In this document: positions 37,954 to 50,732 of the stretch, in pieces
How the letters are laid out: each line of letters begins with the position of its first letter
How positions within the stretch are numbered: the stretch's first letter is position 1
Assembly: GCF_026230105.1 (NCBI RefSeq)
Contig: NC_079477.1
Span: forward strand, 18,791,001-18,855,000
Length of the DNA: 64,000 nucleotides
Source of the DNA: Diorhabda sublineata
Taxonomy: Eukaryota > Arthropoda > Insecta > Coleoptera > Chrysomelidae
Direction: 5' to 3'
Notes under the pieces: generated by a model
What the model was told of the DNA's origin: nothing
The model's database searches: none
What the model saw: only the letters and a program-made list of their open reading frames with translations
Translations under genes and position numbers: made by a program

Positions 37954-38829
37954 TTCTATGTTTTATTATGAATTTTAGAATTAAGGTTATGTTGTTATAC
38001 ATGGGAAACTTCATATGAGTCGATGTGGTTGAACTATGGGTAGGTTACTGATCAGACGATTGCGGATCCCAGCACAGAATGAGATTTAGATCACAGTTTC
38101 CGAACGTCGCGTTGAATTTTCAGTGGAAATTTCAATATCAAAACATGATCTACAAAAACTTTTGATCTTAAATACTTTTTGCGCAATAATCCTTCCATGA
38201 TATATATTTAGTTGTGTAATGGATTCAAGATTGTTTAATAATTGTTATTGAGCATTAGTTAATAATATACCCTCACACCAATTTTGCTGTAAAGTTTAAA
38301 GATTCTATTTTTATGCTAAAAAGCCAAAAAGTATAAAACCTATTAACTTCGTAAACCTATGACCCTAATTATGAAAATTAATAGTAGACGGCCATTTAAG
38401 AAGAATAAGTAAATTTGAAAGTTTAAAAAAATAGACAAATGAAGCATTCTGTCTGCCTGGTTAATTTCCGATCCTAATCGAGAATCGAGAGAAGTCTATG
38501 TAATACATTATCTGAAAAGAGCTACAATTGTGCTGGTTCCAACAAGAATACTTTAGCTTTGTTCGAGGGTCAATTTCGGTTTAGAGACCGATCGCATGCA
38601 AAATTGTCGACAACTTCACCTCCTCCTGAACGACAATTTTGAAAATGCGGTAACTAAACTAATTCGGATTTTGACTCGCGAATATAGCTTTTGGTTTCAT
38701 ATTCTAGTTGTCACTGTCAATAATTTGGCGCTAAACTTTTCTATTCTGTCATTTACTTGCTTCGATAACCCATTTGAGCGGGTGGTTAAGTTTGTTATAA
38801 AAATTTTAATATATTAAAATAATATCAAA
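37954..38829. promoter_or_regulatory. Divergent intergenic region, RRP41 / PCNA
   Basis: The 876 bp between the two start codons must hold both promoters. About 38040-38430 is a copy of the repeat seen at 24960-25310, so the ancestral unique spacer is at most about 500 bp. The part nearest PCNA (38430-38800) is less A+T-rich. No core element could be placed with confidence. Confidence 0.45.
38040..38430. repeat. Dispersed repeat, copy 2
   Basis: Shares ordered blocks with 24960-25310, for example ACATGATCTACAAAAACTTTTGA, TGTTTAATAATTGTTATTGAGC and CCAAAAAGTATAAAA, in the same orientation. It sits between two divergent gene starts. Confidence 0.75.
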
Positions 38830-41800
38830 ATGTTTGAGGCACGTTTAGTGGAAAGTGCTACTTTTAAAAAGGTGTTAGATGCTATTAAAGATCTTCTGAA
38901 TGAAGCCTCCTTCGATTGTTCTGAATCCGGTATTCAACTCCAAGCTATGGATAACTCTCACGTTTCTCTTGTTTCCTTAACTTTAAAATCTGATGGATTT
39001 GATAAATATAGATGTGATCGTAACATTACAATGGGAATGAATTTGGGAAGGTAAGAGACTTTTTGTTAAGAAAGTATTCTGAAAATGTTCATAAGTGCTG
39101 AATTTTAGAGTTTCCTTTTGTCTAAACATAATTGTTTCTGTCTAGTTTTTTTCCAAGAACTTGTAAGAATTTGGATGCAAATTGTATAAATTTGTTGATG
39201 TTTTGAATTGTCACTATTCTTTGTTCCACTTATGTAACCATTTGTACTATATAAATGTATCAACAGCAGTGGCGGATTTACCAGCAGGCTGAGTAGGCTG
39301 GAGCCTAGGGCGGCAAATTTAGTTCATAAATTTTTTATTTCGGTTTACAAATTTAAAAAAAAATTATACACACACAATACGTATTTCGAAAATTGGAGAG
39401 AAATTAAAATATTTAACAAAAATCGAAATATTCTTATATACAGTGTTAATTAATAAATTTCAACATCTCTGCATGAACAATTCCTAAACGCTTTACTAAT
39501 TATACATTAATGATTATGAACTTTTACAATATTGCAATAGTGATTCGATATTATAATTGAAATTTAGTAATTTTTACATATATTCTTCACTGATAACTGC
39601 TATAATGTTTTCTCCATGTACCTAATAATTGTGAGATCTGCTTACCCAATTCAATTTTCGGTAAGAGTGTCTGGCTGAATGGATAGCACAAGTGCAGCTC
39701 TATAGGGTTACTACGTGTCACGTGAGCCGAAGTGGGCTCCTGATGTATACATACGTTGCATCGAGGCATTGGGTTCGAGAGTAAGTGAGACAGATATAGT
39801 GTGGCTATACCAACGAGGAATTCACGTCTTCTATTTAGTTCAAAATCAGGAGAAAAGTCACTTTTGATGTTTGCGCCCTGCAATTTGTAACACTATATTA
39901 ATGTTAATATTTGAGGGAACCCATATTTCTAGTTGTGTACTATAATTTCTTGAAGTGTTTCGTGGATTGTGTGAATAATTTTATACTATAACATTTCTGG
40001 TGAGTACAATAAAAATTTATATTGAATAAATAATTCTATTGATTATGATGATTCATTCGTAACAAAAAAATTTATTGAACTTGATAAGCAAATCTGTAAA
40101 ACTTTTAATTTAATATTGTTTTGTTTCAGTTTTTCAATCAAAAATTGTTAGAATAAGTGATGAATGAAAGCAACTTAGTGGAGCTGTGTACAAGAAAAGA
40201 GCAAAAATTAAAAGATAAGAGCAAAAAGAAATCATCCATGACAGGCAGTAAAATTTACAATTTTTTTAAAACTGAAAGTAAAAGCAGTGTTTTGAGCCCC
40301 AAAGGTTCAAACATATCTTTTGATACAACACAATCTAAAGAAGATGTGACAACCGTTGCCCATTCAACATTCTAATTTTGAAAAAACAGATCTTCATGTT
40401 TTTGATAGAGAGGCAAAAGAGGAATCTTCTATAAGCCTCACAATTGAAGATATGTATCAGAATCAGACGTCATGTACAAGTAACGTGGAAATACAATCAA
40501 CCACAAGTCTAAACAAAGATTTAACGATAACCTGCGAGAAGTTATTGCAAGGTACGGTTTTGATCAAGACAAATATTGTGACATCTCTAAAAGTGAAATA
40601 ATATTTTCTGATCAGCGTCGTTTTCTGCCAGTTAGTATTTTCCAAAGAAAAATGAGAAATAATGAAGTGAAAGACAGAAATTGGCTAGCTTATTCTGAAA
40701 GTAAAAAATCTGTGTATTGTGGACCCTGTTTGGCATTTGGTCCATTAAAGTGTAGTACTCATTTTGAGAACAGAGGATTCAATGACTGGAAAAATGCAGA
40801 ACATCGAGTAGCTCAACATGAAAATTCTGTATGTTATAAATCTAGTATCCTTAGTTTGAGAGATAGGAATAAAATTGATGACCAACTCGATAATCTACTG
40901 CAGGTCCAGATTGATGAAGAATTTACTTACTGGAGAAATGTTCTGATGAGAGATGTAGTCGTTGTGAAGTGACTGTGTTCAAGGGGTCTTTCTTTTAGAG
41001 GAAAAAATGAAAAGTTTGGAGATCCACATAATGGAAATTATTGTATGATTTTAGAACTATTAGCAGAATTTGATCCTTTTTTAGCTCGTCATATTGAATG
41101 ATTTGGCAATCAAGGATCAGGAAGTACCAGTTACTTATCAAAGACCATTTGCGATGACTTCATTCTCTTAATGGGTGATAAAGTCTTGAAACAGATTAGA
41201 GATGAGATAAAAAAGGTGAAATATTTCTCCCTCATTATTGATTCAATACCAGATATAGCCCCATATAGACCAACTTATGCTTGTCATTAGATACGTTTTA
41301 GACTCAGGTAAACCCTGTGAAAGATTTCTTACGTTTTTGCCGTAAGTGGGACATAAAGCTGAAGAAATGTTTTCTGCCATTACTTCCGAACTCGAAACAC
41401 TGGGTATAAATATTGAAGACTGCCGAGGACAATCATATGAATATGTCTTGCATGTACAATGGCTTGCAAGCAATAATTCGTGACCAAGCCCCTTTCGCTT
41501 TTTTTGTGCCATGTTCTGCCCATTCTTTGAATTTAATGGCATCTGTGGCTGCTGAATCGTCTACAGAAGCGTGTCGCTTTTTCATGTTGCTACAGGAAAT
41601 CTACTTTTTTTTTGTGAACGCTGGCAAAAATTAATGACTGAAATCGGAAAAGGAAAAAGTGTTAAAAAACCAGTTTTTTACAAAAAATGTATCCTAATGA
41701 TTTAGAAACAGACTTAGTTCAGGAATTACTACACTTTCAAAGCTACCTTTCGTCTGAAAGAATTTCAATAAAACCAATTTCTGGATCATTTATAAGTCTA

Positions 41801-44622
41801 TTTTCATTCCTGTGAGAACAGAATCTAAGAAACATTTATCCAAACTTGGATATAGCACTTGGTATGACTCTTTGTACACCAGCGGCAAATTGTTCAGGTG
41901 AAAGAAACTTCTCTTGCTTGAAGAGAGTAAAGAACTACCTACGATCGACTTTAAGTCAAGAAGAGTTGAACGCTTTACCTCCTTGTGCATAGAGTCAGAG
42001 CTAATGGACAAGATTTCGTTCGACGATATAATAAATGATTTTGCAAATTGGAAGTCTCGCAAAAAAGTATTGTAATGCTTTTATAATTTAACTTAAATTA
42101 TAATGCTAACAAATAATTAAGAAAAGATATATTTATTGTATTGTTTTTAAACTGTGAGTGTAATAATAAATGTTAATCAACGTTCGCCAAATGTATGTTT
42201 TTTACATAAGCTTAATTCATATTATGTAAGAATTGTATAGTTTTAAGACATACCTTACCTAACTTTAAAAGTGGTATATGATTGAGATATTTTTTACTTA
42301 AAATAATGTTTTTTGATAATTCTTTGCTGTAAAAATAATCAAGGATCTAACACGGTACCATAGTTCTCAATAATAATAACTATATGGGAAAAGTTGATGT
42401 AATGGAGCACAAATTATAAAATTGGAATTTTATTGATAGAAAATTGATATAATTGTGGACTAAGATATCAAAATTTAGAGGCGGCAAAAATTGAATAGCC
42501 TACGGGCCGGGCCGCAAATCTACAAATCCGCCACTGATGAACAGTCAACTTTGCCCTGTAATATAAAGTTTTCAAAAATTGAATCATTTTTTGAGTAATA
42601 AATAAAAACATGAATATTTGATATTTATCAGTTATATCACAAAAGTAAGATTACTAGAAATTGAATTGGATTTTCAAATTGTCTGTAATTTCTTATATAC
42701 AGTGTGAGTAGGAAGGAGCGCACCAAACTCTAGGAGTGTATTATACACGTGAAAATAATGTAAAAAAACTTATATGTTCTTATCCGATTTTCATTTATTT
42801 TGAAGTTATAGCATATTAACAAATAAACAAATTATCACATAAATAATTTCTTAATCATAGCGTTCTTTCAATAAATGTTCAAAAATACCACCATTGACTT
42901 TTTCTGCTTCATCTACGAAGAGCGTTTATTGCTTTTCCAATTTTCATTTCTTTTTTTTTTTTGTAAAAAATTAGGTAGTTGTCTCCTGTGAGACGATTCT
43001 CCAAAATGAAAGGGCCAATTAAATAACTGTCAACCATACCACACCACACGTTTACAGAAAACCGATGTGGAAAATTGTTTTTTACTGTTGCGTGGGGAGT
43101 TTCGTTCGACCATACATGATAGTTAGGAGTATTATTAATGCGCCTTCATCTGTAAAGAGTATACTCGATACAACACTATGATTATTATTTATCCACCGAC
43201 AAAACTGCATTTAGTTAGCGTAATCCTCTGGTTGTAGGTGCTGCACTCTCTGTACGTGATAAGTATATAAGCCTTGTTTGTGGAGTTTGTTTATCACCCC
43301 TTTTTTGTGGAAATCCCAATTGAGTGACAATTCTTCGTGAGCTAGTAGTTGCATCTTCTTCTACTAGATGCAGGATATTTTTTACTTCTACCAAACCTTG
43401 TCGAGTAGCGCATTCAGATCATATGTTAGCACTGGAAAGCTTACCAGTCTCGCACAATTTGTTCAAAACTCTAATAAAAACGTTTTTATCAGGATATCTT
43501 TGATGTGGAAAACAGTAGCAGCTGTAGCATTTCCATTACAGAAACCATAAACAAACACCATATTTGCATATTCTAAATTTGAATAAGTATCTGGCATTTT
43601 GCAACACTAACAATCACATAAATTCGAAATTAAACGTTCAGTTACTGTTCACTGTACACTGACAGTTCATAAAAACGTTAGAATTATCAAATGCCTTTGA
43701 GCCTCGAACATGGCATACTTTGATAATGTTAAAATTCAGATATCAAGTGGAAAGCTAGATGAGCATTTTCAATTACTCCATAACTTGAAAACAAATGAAA
43801 ATCGGATAAGAACATATGAGTATCTTTGCATTATTTTCACGTGTATAATACACTCCTAGAGTTTGGTACGCTCCTCCCGACTCACCCTGTATTATTAATA
43901 TGAAATTGATTTTATATATAAAATGTAAACTAATTATTGTAGATCAATCCAATTTTTAAGCCTTATTAAGAACATAACACTAAGTACTTATGATGCATGT
44001 TATGAGCTTGATTGATTAGGTGGGACTTGATCATTTCATCTAATTGCTTTTTATTTGTAGTATGTCAAAAATCTTCAAATGCTCCAGTAATGATGATACT
44101 GTAACCATCAAAGCTCAAGATGATGCAGATACAGTGACCTTCATGTTTGAATCCAAAAAACGAGAAAAAATATCTGATTATGAAATGAAATTAATGAATC
44201 TCGATCAGGAACATCTAGGCATTCCAGAAACTGATTTTTCTTGTGTAATAAGAATGCCTGCTGGTGAGTTTGCACGAATTGTGAAAGACCTTTCACAATT
44301 TGGAGAATCTATTGTCATATCTTGTACAAAAGAAGGAGTCAAATTTTCAACATCTGGAGATATTGGAAGTGCTAATGTTAAAATTGCCCAGACAAGTAAC
44401 TTTGAGAAAGAGGAAGAATCTGTTGCTATAGAAATGCAAGAACCTGTTACCCTTACTTTTGCTTGTCAATATTTGAACTCTTTTACAAAGGCAACACCAC
44501 TTTCCAATGTTGTTCAACTTTCCATGTCAGATAATGTACCTCTCGTTGTAGAATACCAAATACCAGAATTGGGTCATTTAAGGTACTATTTGGCTCCTAA
44601 AATTGAGGAAGATGAAAATTAA
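38830..44622 (+). CDS. PCNA: Proliferating cell nuclear antigen (DNA sliding clamp)
   Basis: This is a nuclear homotrimeric clamp that tethers DNA polymerases delta and epsilon and many PIP-box partners. Two exons: 38830-39050 and 44061-44622 (GTAAGA donor, TTTGTAG acceptor, the Ser codon split). The product is 260 residues, the usual length of animal PCNA. The start MFEARLVESATFKKVLDAIK is canonical. The interdomain connector loop region LGIPETDFSC and the C-terminal core LGHLRYYLAPKIEEDE, which completes the PIP-box pocket, are present. No lesions. The single intron is 5,010 bp, and most of it is two inserted transposons (39267-42536 and 42700-43889). A polyadenylation signal follows at 44769. 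Confidence 0.98.
39267..42536 (+). mobile_element. hAT transposon with ZMYM/DUF4371-type transposase remains (PCNA intron)
   Basis: Ends are CAGTGGCGGATTT at 39267 and AAATCCGCCACTG ending at 42536. Flanking 8-bp repeats ATCAACAG (39259-39266) and ATGAACAG (42537-42544) match at 7 of 8. Transposase remains run from about 40157 to 42076 on the plus strand: a TTF-type zinc-finger region (VYCGPCLAFG...FNDWKNAEHR...HENS), DUF4371-like blocks (YFSLIIDSIPDI, LGINIEDCRGQSY, FFVPCSAHSLNL) and the C-terminal dimerisation region (CSGERNFSCLKRVKNYLRST). Frameshifts (for example at about 40370 and 41300), stops, and a gap before the C-terminal region make it non-autonomous now. Confidence 0.92.
42700..43889 (-). 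mobile_element. Mariner-like DDE element, DUF4817-type (PCNA intron)
   Basis: Long inverted ends begin ACAGTGTGAGT and, on the other strand, ACAGGGTGAGT. They share about 100 bp (AGGAGTGTATTATACACGTG and CTTATCCGATTTTCATT). TA dinucleotides flank both ends (42698-42699, 43890-43891). On the minus strand at about 43210-42960 lies SSILFTDEGAL, then PHRFSVNVWCGM-like and LENRLTGDNYLIF-like pieces, the catalytic region of DUF4817-type DDE transposases. The frame is broken several times. It inserted about 160 bp downstream of the hAT element. Confidence 0.88.
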
Positions 44623-44768
44623 TTTTAATTGATCTCACACATTAATTATAAGTGCCTTTTGATGTAAGTACTATACACCTGTCAGATTAACATTTATAAA
44701 GATGAATTGTCAAGTGTATTTAACAATAGATTAGTTGTTTTTAATAATGTTTGTTTCAGTATTCCACA

Positions 44769-44774
44769 AATAAA
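44769..44774 (+). terminator. PCNA polyadenylation signal
   Basis: AATAAA lies about 147 bp after the PCNA stop codon, a plausible 3' UTR length. An earlier AATAAA-like site is not seen. Confidence 0.6.
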
Positions 44775-44799
44775 ATCATCTATTATTCCCAACGGTATT

Positions 44800-46600
44800 T
44801 CATGGTTAATAACATTTGATACACTATGGCTTCATTCTGTTTAATTTTTTAAGTTTATATTTTCACATATTTCACTCTTCTTATTCCAAATTATTTTGTT
44901 TGTAATTTATATATTCTTGTTGCCAAATATTACTAGATGACTCAATTGAATAAATAGCTGACATCTAGATCAAAGACTCCAAATACACACCCTTAAGGTT
45001 ACTTTATCAATACATGTTGTAAAAAAATCTGTAGATGCCTCTAGCACTTGATATTAATTTTTTATTCCAGTTTCAGTCAGATAAAAATTGAGGTTTCTAC
45101 TACTTTAAGTCTTTATTAAAATTTTATTTGATACAGACAATTTGCTTATCATGAATATTAAAATAAAAATAAAATGAAAATAGGAACCTGTTTTAACAAG
45201 AAAGATGAATTTTTCTTTAGCTTTTACATCTCAAAAATATCTTCGTCGATCGTCGGTGCTGCAGGTTTTCTGCAGTTTCCCTGCAATCTGGTGAACCAGT
45301 TCTCCAGCCAAATGGCTGACGATGGGGAATAATGCCCGCCCACCCCCTTTTAAATTTAAAATTAGAATAAAAAACAAAATTTTAACAAAACCAAAAAGCA
45401 ATTTCTTCACAAATAAAAAAAATAAATAAATAAAATCTCTCAAAAATAAAAGAAGAAAACCCAAACCGAGAAGAGCCGCTTTTGCTTACAAGCGTTTTCT
45501 TCTGGCCAAAATCTCCCTTCAGAAATAGGCAAACACAACCCCATGCAATCACCACAACCACAGCCCTGCAGAGGAGCTATTCCTATACCAGTGCCTACTC
45601 CAACAAACTCCCCTCCATACAAAAATCCTCCTTATCCTATCCTAATTTACAAAATAGAGCTATAAATTTTATTTTAATTATTTAGGTCTTTTTTAACATC
45701 TATAGGTTTTTCATTCTTATGAATGTGAACCATTTCTAAAACTTCTCTTTTTCGTGTATTCTTCTTCGTGTGAATCTTTTTAATTGAATTTATGTTTTTT
45801 TAATATTTCATGGTTGGTTAATGCAGTTCTATTTTTTTTATCGTATTGATGACCTATTAGTCTTTTCCAAATACTGAAATTTCAAAGAAAAAATTAAAAA
45901 TATAAAAATTCCTTAGGAATATATTTATTTGGTTATATGTAGTTTTCATTATATACAAATATTCAAATTACAATATTGTGAAAAATATATTGATAAAAAA
46001 ATTGTACAAAGTTGAAGGATATACGGAAATACCTTAAAATTTATGATTTTAGAAAAGCTTACACTTACAACAACATATTTCAAATATGAAAATGAAATAT
46101 ATAAACAAATTGATGGTTGTACTTTATATCAAGTTTGCTGAAGACAGTTTCCTCAAGATCTTCTATTACTAATTGTGCATTAACATTTGATATGCAAGCT
46201 CCCATAGCACAACCATCAATTTTTTGAATTTTTGTTGTAATCTATCAGTTTATTATGGCAGCAGCGAAATTTTTTGGTTTCTCCAATATGAATGTCTTTA
46301 GCTGATGTCTTTGTTTTTATCTTTCCTATTTAGGTTTTCTCTTTATTTTTCTTAGTTATTCAATTTCCATTATTTGTATTTTTTTGTCATCATTTTCTCT
46401 TACGTTGTTTTGATATTTTCTGAGAAACAGGTATTTATTTGCATTAGATTTTATTCTTAGAATTTGAGGTTAATATCTCATCATCAGCATATTACTAATC
46501 TTTACAGGTTTCATTCGCCTATATCTTAAATTAATCTTTAAAATAAAACGATCACATCAAAAACTAATAACAATCTGAACAATGTGAGATTGAACTTTCT
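44800..46600. other. Intergenic DNA, no supported gene
   Basis: A more complex block at 45230-45660 has overlapping open frames on both strands (77, 60 and 67 codons). None resembles a known family or has splice or start support. It might be an old transposon piece. Confidence 0.4.
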
Positions 46601-46619
46601 TTTATGTAATTCTAAACTC

Positions 46620-47250
46620 CCATGGGGTGTATGACGTTTAATTGTCACAAATACTGTTTTCTCCATGACTTTCTATCTTTTGTTCGCTCTCCCATTCCTT
46701 CCCATTTTATCCCTTTTATCTCAACAGCTTCTTTTACATTTTCAATCTTATCTTCCTCTATAATTTTCACTTGCTAATTTTGATTTGAATGTTTTTTTTT
46801 CGTATTGTTTTTTCGGGCATCCTACATGTGTCAAAACCATCTCAATTGTACTTTATATTATCTGCAACTAGTTTTATCTGTAATATTTCTTCATGTTACA
46901 TTTCTCATTCTATCCTTTTGGTTTTACTTTCTTTTTTTCTGACGAATCTCATTTTCCATTGCATTGATATGTTCCTCTTGATTTTATTTTAATGTCCATG
47001 TCTCACAGTTGTAAAGCATGGTAAACATCACTACTTTTTTCACAATTTTTAATTTTATGTTTTTAGTACTTTAGTACTCGCATTAAATAATTTACAAACG
47101 TTCTAAGCTTTTCTTTTATTCCCTTCTCTAGTTTGCTATTACTTTCTATTATTGCACCTAGATTGGACTTGATCAATTTGTTTTCCCTGTATTTGACTTT
47201 TATATATTTTATTTTGCTATCATCATGCTATTCGTTTTATTTCTATTTAA
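46620..47250 (-). mobile_element. Decayed LINE C-terminal fragment
   Basis: On the minus strand at about 47180-46800 the order NLGAIIESNSKLEKGIKEKL, then YHALQL-DMDIK (the usual 'LYGCETWTL' region), then NAM-like segments matches the C-terminal half of RTE/CR1-like reverse-transcriptase ORFs. Heavily mutated. Confidence 0.6.
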
Positions 47251-47474
47251 TTTCACATTAGTAGTAGTATGAAAAGAATAGTGAATAATAATAGTTTAAT
47301 AAGTTTTGTAATCAACATTCAGGAAGTTCAGTGGCCTGACTCTGAAAGTCTAAATTCAAGTCAGTTTGCAAATCTCAATTCTAATATTCAGTCAACACGC
47401 GCTGATACATGCTTTCCTTTAAAATTGATTCCTCATATAAAGACAGTATGTATGTATGCAAGGAAGTCTAAACA

Positions 47475-48712
47475 CCCGTGATAGTGTAATTGCAAAATTT
47501 TTATACAAATCGACAGCTATTAATTAAAGGAACAAAATGCACTCGGTAAGCGTCGATTTATTTGGCCGAAAGTATGAAAAAATAAGTAATTATTTAAAAA
47601 AAAAACAAAAATATTTTCCCGTCATCGCGGATATCGATAAGGGTCGATGGGAAAATTTGTGAATTAATGAAAAAAATCAGCTTACCTATTTAAAGGGTGT
47701 AATTGGGGAATAAAATTTCACCATCAATCCGGAAAACTTTTTAATTTGCTTATTTTTATGTAAATTTTAGAAATATCGTTGTGGGCGTATCTAAAACGGC
47801 TGGAAATATCGCGCATACCAGTTTCATTGTATACGGACTCGATTCTGATCAATGGCAATAAGCCTTCAATTACATCATTTCACTCTGTAATAAGCGTCCA
47901 TATAACAATGTTATATCTTAAATTTAGTTGTAAAGTTGTAAAAGGATAAATAGAATCGAAGGAAATATAGGAAATTTTTTTTCGAGTCCATTTTTATTTC
48001 AGTTGATTAAAATATCGTGATCAATTTATTAATTTAAGAAAATACAATAAACAATTGTTTATACTAAGGCAGAACATAATTATTATCATTCATCTAATCT
48101 AGTGGTGCCGCTGGGCCGTTATACCACAAAAGTTGAAGAAATTCTGACTCAACATGAAAATAATGAAGAATGTGACAAATCAGAGGACGAAAAACATTAT
48201 AATTGTGATGATAGTTTAGATGAATGATAATAATTATGTTCTGCTTTAGTATAAGCAATTGTTTATTGTATTATCGTAAATTGATAAATTGATTACGATA
48301 TTTTAATCATCTGAAATAAAAATGAACTCGAAAAAAAATTTCATTTATTTCCTTCGACTCTATTTATCGCGCATACCACGATATTCCCAAAATTTACATA
48401 AAAATAATCATATTAAAAAAAGTTTTCCGGAATGATGGGGAAATTTTATTCCCAAATCACACCCTTTAAATAGGTAAGCCGGGCCCTTCTGGCTGGAAAA
48501 AATTGGTAAGCCGATTTTTTTTTCATTAATTCACAATATTTCCTATCGAACAGACTGTCTTATCGATATCTGCGATGACGGGAAAACATTTTTGATTTTT
48601 TTTAAATAATTATACTTTCGGCCAAATAAATCGACGCTTACCGAGTGCATTTTTTCCCTTTAATTAATAGCTGTCGATTTATACAAAAATTTTGCAATTC
48701 CGCGACCACGGG
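47475..48712. mobile_element. Large foldback element, about 1.24 kb
   Basis: The left arm (about 47475-48096) and right arm (48217-48712) are reverse complements over most of their length, starting CCCGTG and ending CACGGG. Shared blocks include AATTGCAAAATTTTT, TCGACAGCTATTAATTAAAG, AAGCGTCGATTTATTTGGCC and, next to the loop, ACATAATTATTATCATTCAT. The left arm carries extra sequence at about 47780-47935. The 120-bp loop (48097-48216) reads as an open frame. I found no convincing target duplication. Confidence 0.85.
48097..48228 (+). CDS. Small open frame in the foldback loop, unknown
   Basis: The frame passes through the loop and reads about 40 acidic residues, including VVPLGRYTTKVEEILTQ and ending CDDSLDE before TGA at 48226-48228. 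It has no Met of its own in the loop, and extends a few codons back into the left arm. I do not recognise it. It may be a captured exon or the remains of the element's own gene; it may also not be expressed at all. Confidence 0.25.
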
Positions 48713-48719
48713 TCTTTTG

Positions 48720-49440
48720 ATATTGTCGGCACCCGAACTAGTTCTAATGAATTCACTACATTTTTCGCAAGCATATCCGAAACTATTTTAAAATGTATTG
48801 AAGGTCCTACTAAGACTACCATCATCCATGTCCTCAATTATAGAGACTGATGTTCACAAAGAAATATTGACACTAAAATCTAAGCCAAGTTTGGATTTTC
48901 TTAATTTAATTCGCTGATTTGACCATTGACAATCTTATATAACAAATGTATAAACGAGGTAAACTGGCCTCAAGTACTGAATCAAAAATAATTACAGTTT
49001 TTAAAAGTGGCAACTTCAATCTGGGCAACAATTATAAGCTCATGGGCATAGTTAAGGTTATTTTGTTGGAACACTATGGACTCCGAGGTGGAGAGATGGA
49101 GCTGTTTGTATATTATTTGGAAAAACGAAGTAAGTTACAACAGGCGTGAATCTAGACTGGAATTTTGTAAACGAGGTACCAAAGGGGAATCATATTAAAT
49201 CCCCGTATAAATTTTTTGCAATCATGTTTAGCGCACGATTTACTTTGTATTGATCCACAGTCATCTGACTTATGGTATCCCTCTAGCAGAGTACAAAAGA
49301 TTTTTACTCCTCAGAAGACTGCTTTGCATATTATACATAATGCAAAACGTCGAGACATTGCCGCGAATTCGTCACGGCATACGGGATTCTGACATAACCT
49401 TGCATGTATATATTTGAAACACTTCTGTGTATTCATAGGA
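48720..49440 (+). mobile_element. Jockey-like LINE RT fragments
   Basis: The plus strand shows ESKIITVFKSGNFNLGNNYK (about 48970-49035), then LEHYGLRG...YYLEKRSK (about 49070-49135), then HSHLTYGIPLAEYKRF-like (about 49260-49300), the expected order for a jockey-type reverse transcriptase. Long stretches between them are missing, so this is an internally deleted fossil. Confidence 0.65.
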
Positions 49441-49779
49441 GTGTAGAAGATAAGGCAACTTATTCTTATGTTACAGTTATACCACCAGGTGGTAGACTCA
49501 TTGTATCATTTTCTAGTCTACTTCAAACACAATATCACAAACTTGAGGTTAGATATGTTTTTAGATTTGCATACTGGTAAGAACGGAAAAAATATGAACC
49601 AGAGTTGGTTCTATGAACTTTTAAATTAATTTTTTTGCAAAATTTTTATGCAGTTGGAGACTATGTCTTTAAATTTTTAGCCTTACTTATTTCATTTTAT
49701 TGCTTTAGTTAGTGATTTACTATTGGGACTACACATATGCTGTTGTATTTATACTAGTCCATAAATCGTATCGTATTAT

Positions 49780-50590
49780 TATTGTGAAAAAAAGCGTACA
49801 CATCCTTGTTTAACACCTATCATTGTGGTAAATTTCCTCGATTATTCATTGTTTGCTGATACTACATTTTTATTATTTTATATATTGTTTTTATCATTGT
49901 ATTATAAATGAATTCCCTTATCTCCATTTATTAATTTTTTACTTAATTTTCTAATTATAAATATTCAGTCATTTGCGTTTTTTCCACTTCTAAAGCCACA
50001 TTGTGAGTCCTCGATCTTATCTCTTATTATTTTTTTAATATTCTAGATATTAGTATTTTAATTGCTTCTACTACTTCTCTCCTTATCTTCTCGAAATCTT
50101 TTTCTATCATCTCATCCTCAATATCTGCATTTTTAAGCTCCTCGAAATTTTTTCTTTTCATCTCTTTATTACTTTCCCCGTGATTATACTTCCATCCTTG
50201 TCTTTTATATTCATCATACTATATTCCTTTTTCTTTCTTAATTGCTTCAGTGTATAGTCATTTTGTGTTCGAAATTTATCAATAATTTTTATTTGGCTTT
50301 ATTTGCTTTAACTTGATACTTATTTTCTTATTGCTTTATATTTTTCATAATCTTTAGTAACCGTTTTTTTGAATTAAATCATTTCATCCATTTTTCTTTT
50401 TATCTTTTGTTAACTTTATTATCCGACAACTGACCTCTTTATGGTTTTCTGAGGTATTTATCTTCTTGATTTAGATGATATTTAATATTTTTGGATATTT
50501 AGTTTTGTATCGCCATTTTTTCTATTTTTTCATCATTTTTTTTCTATTATGTTCCTTTTTGTTCTTGTGATTGTATTAGTTCTCATATTC
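49780..50590 (-). mobile_element. Decayed LINE RT fragment
   Basis: The minus strand at about 50050-49930 reads IRDKIEDSQCGFRSGKNA, then IRKLSKKLINGDKGIHL, the RT fingers region of an RTE-like LINE, followed by VKQGC near 49820. Upstream sequence to 50590 fits the poorly conserved spacer. No intact frame. Confidence 0.6.
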
Positions 50591-50732
50591 ATAATCATTT
50601 TGAGTAGGGTGAACACTATCACTAGTGATCACTTCTAATTTTCGCTTGGCTTACATTTTTTAAATTTAATATCAAAAAGAATGAAATATCAATATTTAAA
50701 AAAAATGTTTCCAAAGTCAGTTTGAATATATA

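Noticed and set aside
39660..39790. tRNA-like A box (TGGCTGAATGG) and B box (GGTTCGAGAGT) in the hAT element
   Set aside because: The boxes are about 100 bp apart, too far for a tRNA, no cloverleaf forms, and they lie in the element's non-coding leader.
45231..45685. Overlapping open frames with a hydrophobic segment near PCNA
   Set aside because: The hydrophobic run comes from an A/T-rich tract, frames exist on both strands, and no family is recognisable.
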